Shown one piece after another: positions 18,864-27,947 of a DNA stretch of 64,000 nt (position 1 is the first letter of the stretch; every line of letters starts with the position of its first letter). Position numbers and translations under genes: made by a program. The stretch spans positions 19,204 to 83,203 of the forward strand of contig NZ_JAGRPU010000027.1 of assembly GCF_024606225.1 (NCBI RefSeq), written 5' to 3'. A model generated the notes under the pieces. It worked only from the letters and a program-made list of their open reading frames with translations, was not told the DNA's origin and did not search any database. The stretch is from Endozoicomonas sp. ISHI1. GTDB lineage: Bacteria > Pseudomonadota > Gammaproteobacteria > Pseudomonadales > Endozoicomonadaceae.

Positions 18864-21803
18864 CTATATTTGAGGAAGATTATATTTTTTTTCTATCGAG
18901 TTTCTAATATCATTTCGGTCTATTTTTTTAAGGACATATAGGAAGTCTCTAAAGGTAATAGGTCGACGAGAGCGTTGCTTCCATTGATTCAGCATCTTCA
19001 TTACCTTTTCCGTAACTTGTCTGTTGTCGGTATCAATAGCGTCCAACTGATATTCTTCAAAATCCACTTCCGTACGTCTGGCAAACATTTTCCAATTAGT
19101 ACCTATCTTGTAACCATAATCCGTGAATATTTCTTTAGGTAGAGGCGAGTCCAGAGTGTATCCTGTTGTTTGCTCATACTGGCGATGTACTGATGCTTGC
19201 AGAGGTGCCTGCGCGCCCCTGACAAGTGAAGGTGGCTGTTCCTGAGTCAGTTCATCAGCCAGCTCTCTGGGAATCTCGCCAAAGACGAAAAACATACTAC
19301 TTATGAACGCATTTTTTTGATCTGAACTGGTTGATTCCAGAAAATTAACAAGCTCTTTTCTGGCAAGCTTGGAAAAGTTAACGAAAAGCTCACGTTGATC
19401 CAGAGAAAGTTTTTGTGTGAAACCGTAATATCCCGAGAGTGTTGAGCTTAAAATAGCCAAACCGGTAACTATAGCTTTAACCTGTTCAGGTGTGGATGGA
19501 TTATCGTCAGAGACATCAAATCCAAGGCCATCAAGTGTTTGAGATTGTATATTTCTTTCTAATCGATACCTGTTAGATTGAGTAATAAAAGTATATAGTC
19601 CCATGCCCCAGGGCTTAATGTCTATCTTCCCATCATTATAAACCGGAAAGCCAAAACCATAATCTCTATTCAGCTTTCTGGATAAGGTGCCTAAATGTGT
19701 AAATGTATCCTGTTTAGAAGGAACCGTTTCCTCTGTTAGCAAATCACTGGTTTGTTTGAATATTTGATAAATGAAATCTATTAATTCTTTTATCTTTTGA
19801 TTATCTACGCGTGAATATACGAGATTATATAGCTCATTGTGTGTTACAAGGTTATTGCCTGTCAGCTCATTTTCTAATCTGTTTTCTTTTAATTTATCCA
19901 AGTGATCTTTGGTTTCAAATATGTCCCTGTGACGGGCAAGTGTTTTAACAATTCTTGCTACCTCAGTATGCTTATCGATTCCATGATTATTCGCCAGTGC
20001 CCCGACCTGAAGAATCAAACTGCCAGCAGATAATTGACCTCTGGAAAATTTAACCCAGTACTTATGAAATCTTTCCAGAGTCTCTTTGTGCGACAAAAAG
20101 CTTTCAGTTAAAAGGTTATAAAGCTCATACTTCTGGTAGAACATGCTGTGGTGAAAAAGATTCAATTCCCGTCCTTCGTAGACCAAATCAACGAGCCAGC
20201 GTAATATTTTGATAGCTGAGGTATCAACCACTTTTGCCAAGGCCACCGGTATTTCCTTGTTTCTTACGATAGGAGGTGGTCCGCTAAGATTCTGCTCAAA
20301 TGCAACCATTCCGGCATTAGCGCAATCAAAGCACATATTGTCGTAGAATATAGGTCGGTTTTTCTGACAAGTTTGGCAAATTCTGGTGTTTGGTGCCCCA
20401 CCGGAACCATCGTCTTCCCCATTTCCGCTTCCACCGTGGGCGTGTCGCTTTTGATGAAGATAGTCTGCTTGAGATTGGCTGTAGGAGGGAGGGGCATTTA
20501 AATTAACTCTGGAAACACCTTTTTCGATCGTTTCAGTCCCTGTTGGGCAGCCGATCCCCTCTGGGCAGCTGCCCGGAAAGACTGACACACTGCGTAATTG
20601 TTTTGGGCTTAAAATGAACTCTTGTTCTGCATAACCACGGTAGTCCTCTGTCTGTTGTGGGTTGTTACTCAGGTAATGATCAAATGCTGCTTCCGGATTA
20701 TTCGGACTCCTGAGTAATGCCAAAAACAGTCCCGAATTCCGTTCAAGGTTTGCACCCCTTATCTTATCCCACAGTTGCTGTGAAATAAGGACGTTCTGCT
20801 CATTCCAACCCCGTTTGATTTTGAGAACAATCCGGGTTTCCCAAACCCGTTTCTTAACGAGCTGATCGTTAGCGTCGGGTAGGCGCACCAGGATCACTCT
20901 GCTGACCAGATTACTCATCAGTTCAAAAGAAAAAAGCGGAGCGATACCACCTCCCGGCCTTTTTTTAAATAAATCGTCTAAATCATCGCCGCCACCAAAA
21001 CCGCCGCCGCCAGAGTTTGCGTATGGCTCGCTGTTATCGGTGACATCAGGGGTTCCGGGTATTGCAAAAGGCGTATTGGAGTGGCTGGTGTCGTCAAGAT
21101 TATTGAACTCATTTTCAGGAGCCTGGGGGGTACGGAAAAAAATATCGACAAATGATCGCTTTGTACTGCCGGAACTATTGCTAACAGGGGTGTTGTCATC
21201 GGAGGGTGACGGTAAAACGGTGTGCTCCGAAAAAATACCGCTACAATCCGGTTGTATACTCCATTGATTGCTATTGTCTTGAACCGACAGCACTAGCGAC
21301 GATTTTCCTGCCGGTAAACGCCATCTGGCCAGATACTCGTGTTGCCAGCCGCTTCTGTCTGGTGTGAGTTCGACCAGCCTCATTTTCCCAGCCTGAATAT
21401 CCGGCATACCCTGTCCTGTTGAAGCCTCTGTAATCACTGGTGGTGAGGGAAAATGTTCCGTAGATGGCGAGGGGGGAGTTCTGAAACAAAAATGAAATAT
21501 ATCGCCTGCCTTGCTATCCAGGCTGACATATAGCTGATTTTTTTCCAGTCCTGCTGGCTTGCTTTTATCGTAAGTAGTCTTGAGATCGTAAACAAGGTGA
21601 AGCGGCGGACTGTTCTCCATAAACGACATTTTGCTAATAAGTTCTGATGTCTTCAGGGGTGTGAAAGAGCCTCCCCATCCTGTCCAGCTCAACAGGTTGG
21701 AAACGTAAGAAACATAAGAACTGTGGCCGGACACCGGCAACATGACAGATAGAATGAGTAACATAAACAGGCGCGGCATGGTGAGAAATCTTACTGCTTT
21801 CAT
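18864..21803 (-). CDS. Large secreted protein with putative C-terminal Death domain
   Basis: I know no bacterial family for this 979-residue protein. The start at 21803 gives a signal peptide (about residues 1-28: two basic residues, a long Leu/Met/Ile core, then VSGHSS); a TTG 14 codons upstream is less likely. Residues 60-290 are Pro/Ser/Asn-rich with a Gly/Asp stretch. A possible zinc-binding knuckle CQTCQKNRPIFYDNMCFDC (C-x2-C-x11-C-x2-C) lies in the middle. The central part is largely helical. The last 86 residues read like a Death-fold domain: NWKMFARRTEV, then LDAID, MLNQWKQRS, ITFRDFLYVLKKI and NDIRNSI in the order and spacing of Death domains. Death domains mediate apoptosis and innate-immune signalling in animals, so a host-directed role is inferred. 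The gene sits reversed between hflC and yjeT. Confidence 0.75.
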   Translation of the reverse strand: MKAVRFLTMPRLFMLLILSVMLPVSGHSSYVSYVSNLLSWTGWGGSFTPLKTSELISKMSFMENSPPLHLVYDLKTTYDKSKPAGLEKNQLYVSLDSKAGDIFHFCFRTPPSPSTEHFPSPPVITEASTGQGMPDIQAGKMRLVELTPDRSGWQHEYLARWRLPAGKSSLVLSVQDNSNQWSIQPDCSGIFSEHTVLPSPSDDNTPVSNSSGSTKRSFVDIFFRTPQAPENEFNNLDDTSHSNTPFAIPGTPDVTDNSEPYANSGGGGFGGGDDLDDLFKKRPGGGIAPLFSFELMSNLVSRVILVRLPDANDQLVKKRVWETRIVLKIKRGWNEQNVLISQQLWDKIRGANLERNSGLFLALLRSPNNPEAAFDHYLSNNPQQTEDYRGYAEQEFILSPKQLRSVSVFPGSCPEGIGCPTGTETIEKGVSRVNLNAPPSYSQSQADYLHQKRHAHGGSGNGEDDGSGGAPNTRICQTCQKNRPIFYDNMCFDCANAGMVAFEQNLSGPPPIVRNKEIPVALAKVVDTSAIKILRWLVDLVYEGRELNLFHHSMFYQKYELYNLLTESFLSHKETLERFHKYWVKFSRGQLSAGSLILQVGALANNHGIDKHTEVARIVKTLARHRDIFETKDHLDKLKENRLENELTGNNLVTHNELYNLVYSRVDNQKIKELIDFIYQIFKQTSDLLTEETVPSKQDTFTHLGTLSRKLNRDYGFGFPVYNDGKIDIKPWGMGLYTFITQSNRYRLERNIQSQTLDGLGFDVSDDNPSTPEQVKAIVTGLAILSSTLSGYYGFTQKLSLDQRELFVNFSKLARKELVNFLESTSSDQKNAFISSMFFVFGEIPRELADELTQEQPPSLVRGAQAPLQASVHRQYEQTTGYTLDSPLPKEIFTDYGYKIGTNWKMFARRTEVDFEEYQLDAIDTDNRQVTEKVMKMLNQWKQRSRRPITFRDFLYVLKKIDRNDIRNSIEKKYNLPQI

Positions 21804-22071
21804 GATTGAATTTGCCCATAGATTTTTATTGTTGAGGCATAACAATAGACCCTAAATCTGAAGCCGTTTTATTTATAATCGAAGCCAGGCTTCTTCGTGC
21901 CCGGGAAATAAAGAAAAGAAGGAAAGACATTCAGGCCCACCTTTGGTTACTCCAGCACCGGGGAAGCATTCTTGGCAATACGTCATCCAGCAGAATCAGC
22001 ATGAGACTGAAGGCTGTGCCCCGATGTTTCATCATATCCAGATGAACACTCCCCAGGGGATAGGCTCAAAA

Positions 22072-22092
22072 AAACCGGGTGGGACCCGGTTT
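22072..22092. terminator. Perfect GC-rich hairpin upstream of yjeT
   Basis: AAACCGGGT and ACCCGGTTT pair perfectly around GGG. On the minus strand the stem is followed by TTTT. It resembles the AACCGGG terminator stems on both sides of the insert and may be a derivative of them. No gene obviously needs it. Confidence 0.45.
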
Positions 22093-22210
22093 GTGATATG
22101 TGACAATAAAGGAAAGAAACAGTGTTGCTGAGCTTCCTGACAAGCCAGAGAATGATAAATAATCGATAGCTGGTCGTGAACTCTGCTTCAGCCAGTGGTA
22201 TGATACCGCA

Positions 22211-22234
22211 AACCGGGTTCTGCCCGGTTTTTTT
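22211..22234 (+). terminator. Second copy of the hflC-type terminator
   Basis: AACCGGG-TTCTG-CCCGGTT followed by T at 22228-22234. No plus-strand gene ends nearby, which is odd for a terminator. The flanking bases (CGCAAACCGGG before, TTTGTGG-CCT-TCC after) repeat those after hflC, suggesting a duplicated hflC tail left when the insert arrived. Confidence 0.65.
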
Positions 22235-22273
22235 GTGGACCTGTCCGGACTGGAAAGCTTTGGGGAGTCATCT

Positions 22274-22465
22274 GTGGATATGTTGCAACATCTGGGCATA
22301 GCCTTCAGTCTCATGCTGATTCTGGAAGGCGTCTTGCCTTTCCTTTATCCCCAGCGCTGGCGCAATATGGTTACAAAGCTGTCAGAGATTGATAACCGGC
22401 AGCTGCGTATGGCAGGCTTTGGCAGCATGTTGGTAGGACTCATAATCCTGAGTATGCTCACGTAA
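22274..22465 (+). CDS. yjeT: YjeT-like DUF2065 small membrane protein
   Basis: This protein of about 63 residues matches the DUF2065/YjeT family: an N-terminal transmembrane helix LGIAFSLMLILEGVLPFLYP with the family's LEG-x-P-x-LYP motif, then RWRNMV, a short polar loop, and a second helix FGSMLVGLIILSML. Function is unknown; it is regularly found between hflC and hisZ/purA. The GTG at 22274 has GGGGAG six bases upstream and is my choice; the ATG at 22280 is a close alternative. A longer in-frame extension to 22235 would overlap the terminator copy and is unlikely. Confidence 0.85.
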   Translation: MDMLQHLGIAFSLMLILEGVLPFLYPQRWRNMVTKLSEIDNRQLRMAGFGSMLVGLIILSMLT

Positions 22466-22489
22466 GGGCGAAATAATCTATCGCTCTGG

Positions 22490-22547
22490 GAGCCTGACTG
22501 AGAATAGCGCCCGAAGTGAGGTCGGCAGTCTATTCTCAGTCAGGCTC
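22490..22547. repeat. 58-bp derivative of the CTAG-associated inverted-repeat element
   Basis: GAGCCTGACTGAGAATAG and its exact reverse complement form the two ends. The interior keeps GCGCCCG-AG-GAGG-CGGCAG from one side of the 159-bp element and then jumps to the far end, so the core has been deleted, probably between GGCAG/GCAG repeats. Flanks are CTGG and CGGG. It lies between yjeT and hisZ and could fold as a transcribed hairpin. Confidence 0.7.
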
Positions 22548-22585
22548 CGGGAACAGTGGTAAAAAGCGAAAAAAAGAGGGCTGTT

Positions 22586-23770
22586 ATGACCGTCGCAGAT
22601 CGCTGGTTATTGCCAGATGGCATTGAGGAAATTCTCGCTCCAAGAGCGCGTCAGGCAGAAATGCTGCGTCGTGAGATGCTGGATTTATTCGATGGCTGGG
22701 GCTACGAACTGGTGATGCCTCCGCATCTGGAGTTCATGGAGTCACTGACAGCCGGCGTGGGTCACGATCTGGAGTTGCAGACGTTTAAAGTGACGGATCA
22801 ACTCACGGGCAGAACGATGGGTTTGAGGGCGGATACCACGCCAGCCGTTGCCAGAATTGACGCTCACACCCTGAAAGAAAAAGGGCCGGTTCGACTTTGT
22901 TACGCGAGCAGTGTTTTTCACACCCGTTCGGCGTCGCTGGGAGCCACAAGGTCCCCCATTCAGCTGGGTGCTGAACTTTACGGTCATAGCGGTGTTGAGA
23001 GTGATATTGAAGTTATTTCCCTGATGCTGGAAACACTGGCAGCGGTCGGTATTGAGTCTGTGAACCTCGACCTGGGTCATGTCCGGATCTATCGTTCACT
23101 GGTGGAATATGCCGGACTGAGCGAACAACAGGAGCAGAAACTGTTTGATGCTCTGCAAAGAAAAGCAGCGTGCGAAGTGTCTGAGCTGCTGGCTAGCTGG
23201 CAAATCTGTTCGGGTACTGCAAGCATGTTTCAAGCGCTGGCATCCCTGACAGGTCATGCCAGTGTGATAAATGATGCCCGTGCGTTACTGAAAGACGCGC
23301 CAGAGGCAGTTTTCAAAGCGCTCGACCAGTTGGAAGTGATTGCTGGCAGGGTCGCTGAGCTTTACCCGTCAGCCAACCTCTACCTCGATATGGGTGAGTT
23401 GCGCGGTTATAACTATCATACAGGCGTCGTGTTTGCGGCCTATGTTCCCGGAAAGGGGCAGGCGATTGCCAAAGGTGGTCGATACGATGGCATCGGGCGA
23501 GTCTTTGGCAGAGCCCGCCCTGCCACCGGGTTCAGTACTGACTTGAAGACATTAATTGAGATGAAGGGTCTTCTGAGTCTGAAAACGGATGCCGATGATG
23601 AACGAGTGACGATATTTGCTCCTGTTGATGCAGACCCTGCCGTTGTGCAGAAACTGCGTCGGCAGGGACAGCGGGTAGTTTACCAACTGCCCGAACAAGA
23701 GACAGACGCTGCGGGCACGGGTTGCGACCGGCAGCTGGTCTGCCGTGACGGAGAGTGGGTTGTAGAATAA
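22586..23770 (+). CDS. hisZ: ATP phosphoribosyltransferase regulatory subunit
   Basis: HisZ is the class II tRNA synthetase-like regulatory partner of short-form HisG, together catalysing and feedback-controlling the first step of histidine synthesis. The 394-residue protein starts MTVADRWLLPDGIEEILAP. It shows motif 2-like blocks (LRADTTPAVARI, RLCYASSVFHTR), QLGAELYGHSG, and the late YNYHTGVVFAAY-like block followed by KGGRYDGIGRVFGRARPATGFS. It lacks the C-terminal anticodon-binding domain of true HisRS, as expected. The start at 22586 is set by AGAGGG six bases upstream. purA follows after 136 bp, the usual order. Confidence 0.95.
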   Translation: MTVADRWLLPDGIEEILAPRARQAEMLRREMLDLFDGWGYELVMPPHLEFMESLTAGVGHDLELQTFKVTDQLTGRTMGLRADTTPAVARIDAHTLKEKGPVRLCYASSVFHTRSASLGATRSPIQLGAELYGHSGVESDIEVISLMLETLAAVGIESVNLDLGHVRIYRSLVEYAGLSEQQEQKLFDALQRKAACEVSELLASWQICSGTASMFQALASLTGHASVINDARALLKDAPEAVFKALDQLEVIAGRVAELYPSANLYLDMGELRGYNYHTGVVFAAYVPGKGQAIAKGGRYDGIGRVFGRARPATGFSTDLKTLIEMKGLLSLKTDADDERVTIFAPVDADPAVVQKLRRQGQRVVYQLPEQETDAAGTGCDRQLVCRDGEWVVE

Positions 23771-23861
23771 CCCGGAAGTTTGATCGAAACTGATGTTGAT
23801 CAAGCTTCTTCCGGCCTGTCACAGATGCATGAGAGTTGGTTCAGAAAATCTTTTGAACTGA

Positions 23862-25199
<1,338 letters not shown>

Positions 25200-25206
25200 T
25201 CCAGCC

Positions 25207-25236
25207 CCCCGCCGGGTTCTCTGGCGGGGATTTCTT
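25207..25236. terminator. Terminator between purA and the ompW pseudogene
   Basis: CCCCGCC at 25207-25213 pairs with GGCGGGG at 25223-25229, followed by ATTTCTT on the plus strand. It can serve the convergent gene too. The right arm and following bases recur beside the intact ompW at about 30037-30050, but the left arm does not. Confidence 0.7.
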
Positions 25237-25241
25237 CTCCA

Positions 25242-25716
25242 TCAGAACTTGTAAGAAACACCGGCCATGTAAACCAATGGGTCCGGTTCTGCGTCCTGCT
25301 TATAGCGGTTTCCGGCATTGTCCTTAAACTTCGCTGTGGTATTGATATCCATGTACCATACGGCAGCATTGACGGCCCAGTGCTCGTTCAGCTGATCGTC
25401 AAAACCCAGTTGTCCACTCAGACCCAATGAACTGTCTAATTCCAGATCGCTGCAGGTGTTACCCGCGGAACCTTTGAAATCTTCACTGAAGAAAACGGTA
25501 TAGCTCAAATCAACGCCAAACTTATCAGACAGCATGTAGGTAAAGGAGAGCCCCGGCTGAGTGTTATTGTTGACGTCAGCTGTAGTGTTTTTGTCTTCAA
25601 CCCTATTGGTTTTTAAACTCCCGCTGTCCACATCCGTCTGAACACTGGCTACTCCGCCACGAAAAATAAAACCTCAGGTCTCATAAGCTTGGGCAGATGT
25701 AGCAGAGTGCAGGAAT
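25242..25716 (-). pseudogene. Decayed ompW-family gene (nonsense plus internal deletion)
   Basis: This copy closely matches the intact ompW at 30057-30728 but is broken. Reading from its N-terminal side, the remnant of the signal peptide end QAYE is followed by a TGA stop (minus strand, 25674-25676) where the intact gene has GGA. Further on, 53 codons are missing in frame between KFGVD and YTVFF, removing about a quarter of the barrel. The frame around the LEDKN region also shows a short loss relative to the intact copy. The last 75 residues, ending VYMAGVSYKF, remain nearly identical. The signal peptide and promoter region upstream of about 25716 have no counterpart. Confidence 0.85.
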
Positions 25717-25929
25717 CACGGTGAGCTATTAGTTCTGAGGGTGAAAAAACCTTGAATATTTTTCAAGGTTGTCTATATCTTAATATTCTAAAAAACAACA
25801 GACTCTGCTGTTTATTTGGGTAAAATTTCTGATGTTTGAAAGTATCAGATTAACAGATGAATATTTTAATATTGTTTTTTAGTAGAAACGTTTCTCGTTG
25901 AATGGCGACGCTTTTCTGGTAAAGTTATT

Positions 25930-27945
25930 TTGAAAAAATCAAGTTGTACCGCGAGAATTTTCTTTTGCCTTACTGTGATTGTTTTTACAGCTCAACTGAT
26001 TTTTCTGAAAAAAGCATGGGCTTATACTCAGGAGGAAATAAGCCGTATACTCTTCGTTTCATTTTCAGGTCAGCGCTATGAAAAAAAAGACATTAATGCT
26101 GTTGATATCGAACAGTATCAATACGTCAGTCCTCTTCGTTACGAGCTAAATAAAGGTAATTTAAGTTCAAAGATAGAGGAAGAAAAAAAAGCTAAAAAGA
26201 ATAACGAATTGCAAGCTCTGGCTGCATTGGTGCCTGTTTTGTATGCATTTTTTTCTGAAGCCACCCATCCTGTGCGAATGAATCAGGAAATCCTGATCGA
26301 CACCAAAGCGGCTGGCGAAAAAGGAGAAAAGCAATCAACGGTTTTAAATCGTCTTTTCCCGGCTTATACGCTGGCAGGGCAGGTCTTTCGGCTGATGGTT
26401 CTGGCAAAGTGGCCGACTTCCGATGTATCGACTATTGAGAACCGGCAGGAAAGAATACAACAAATACTGGCTACGAATCCGGATTACTCATCAATAGAAA
26501 AACAACTATCAGGGCTCAGACAGTGGGAACCAAAATTAGCTGACATTTATTATCAGGACTCCTTATTTAATTCAGAAGTTGTTCAGGAAGAGTTAAAGTC
26601 ATACATGAATCAGGGTTTTTTTCAGCAGCTGTGGAGCCATCCTGTAGGCAGTGGAATATTATCAATATCTACGCACTTTTTAACTTTTTCTGGTTACCTG
26701 GCATTGATACTTTCAGCACTGAGACAGCCGACTTATTGTTCAGCACAGTCATTATGCAGTTGGGGTGGAGTTGTAGTCAGCATAAGCTTGAACCAGTGGA
26801 TATGGTTTCTTGAGTCCAGGCTAGAAGAATATTTTGCTGGACAGCGCAGAGTGAGCGGTCAAATGCTCAAAGAATATATAAGTGCTGTCTCTGGTTACCT
26901 GCAGCAAGTGGTTGACTGGCAACTATCAGATGGTTTGCCTGAAGCGTTAAAAATTCATTTCACCACAAAGGAGTTTGAAGAAATTATTGGCTTTCTCGAA
27001 GCAACAGAAAATCTTGCTGGAGCTGTCGTAAAGGGTCGCAATGCAGAAGCTGTGATATTACATGCGACAGAGTTGATCAGGATAAAGGACGTTCTCGCCA
27101 AGGTTATCTTTAAAGTAGGGGAAATGGATTTGTTTCTGGCGATAGCTGCTCGTATGCATGCTTCTGAGGCTGTTGAAAATGCTAATGAAGTCACTATTGC
27201 CCGATTCAGATCAGAGCCTGAGCCTTGTCTTTCCATGGTGGGCTTCTGGAATCCTTTGCTTGATAACAGTACTGCTGTTTCTAATACATTGCAGCTTGGG
27301 TGTGCAGGGAGTTATCTCAAAGACAACGAGGAGCTGGAGTATAATACAGAACCGGTTACTGGAGTGGGACTTTTGCTATCAGGCAATAATGCATCCGGAA
27401 AATCCACTCTTATGAGGGCTGTTACCTTGAACAGTATTTTTCTTGCCCAGACCCTGGGAGTTGCCGCAGCCAAATCCTATGAAGCGAGTATTTTTCATGA
27501 AGCAGGAAGCTACATGGACAAGTTTGACAAGGCTGGGGAGTCGTCGTCTTACATGGAAGAGTTGCGCTACGTATCAGAGCTTTTAAAGAAGCCAGGCATA
27601 ATAAATAACGAAAACAAGCTTGTCTGTTTTGATGAGCTGTTCAGTACTACAGACCCTGATGATGGTAGAAAAGGTTTTGAGATTGTTTTAAAAGCTCTCG
27701 GAAGACAAAGCCATTTAATGGCACTGATATCCACTCATTATGACCTGGCTGATACAGGCGAATGGCAGGAATCCTTTAACATCATGCACATGGGGATGAC
27801 AAACAGCTCTGGCTATATCAGGCCGACCTATCAGATAGAGGAAGGCCCTAACAAGTGCAAAGTTGCGCTTGAATTTCTGGCTGAAACTTTTCAGTCTGAA
27901 CTGCCTGATATTGCTGAAAAAATACGTACTTACCGAGCACATTAA
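25930..27945 (+). CDS. MutS-family ATPase with N-terminal signal or anchor, first of a pair
   Basis: The C-terminal part is a MutS-type ATPase domain: Walker A SGNNASGKST at residues 484-493, the GESSSYMEE trans-signature, Walker B VCFDELFSTTDPDDG with D568-E569, and H-loop ISTHYD with H603. I see no MutS mismatch-binding domain. The N-terminus carries a long hydrophobic stretch after a basic start (about residues 8-33, IFFCLTVIVFTAQLIFL ending AWAY), typical of a signal peptide or anchor. Two more hydrophobic segments lie near 244-266 and 275-292, a possible membrane hairpin. An ATPase with export features is unexpected, since the periplasm lacks ATP; it may be membrane-bound or delivered elsewhere. 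The TTG start at 25930 is the best available and has only a weak ribosome site. The next gene begins two bases after its stop. Confidence 0.82.
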   Translation: MKKSSCTARIFFCLTVIVFTAQLIFLKKAWAYTQEEISRILFVSFSGQRYEKKDINAVDIEQYQYVSPLRYELNKGNLSSKIEEEKKAKKNNELQALAALVPVLYAFFSEATHPVRMNQEILIDTKAAGEKGEKQSTVLNRLFPAYTLAGQVFRLMVLAKWPTSDVSTIENRQERIQQILATNPDYSSIEKQLSGLRQWEPKLADIYYQDSLFNSEVVQEELKSYMNQGFFQQLWSHPVGSGILSISTHFLTFSGYLALILSALRQPTYCSAQSLCSWGGVVVSISLNQWIWFLESRLEEYFAGQRRVSGQMLKEYISAVSGYLQQVVDWQLSDGLPEALKIHFTTKEFEEIIGFLEATENLAGAVVKGRNAEAVILHATELIRIKDVLAKVIFKVGEMDLFLAIAARMHASEAVENANEVTIARFRSEPEPCLSMVGFWNPLLDNSTAVSNTLQLGCAGSYLKDNEELEYNTEPVTGVGLLLSGNNASGKSTLMRAVTLNSIFLAQTLGVAAAKSYEASIFHEAGSYMDKFDKAGESSSYMEELRYVSELLKKPGIINNENKLVCFDELFSTTDPDDGRKGFEIVLKALGRQSHLMALISTHYDLADTGEWQESFNIMHMGMTNSSGYIRPTYQIEEGPNKCKVALEFLAETFQSELPDIAEKIRTYRAH

Positions 27946-27947
27946 GT

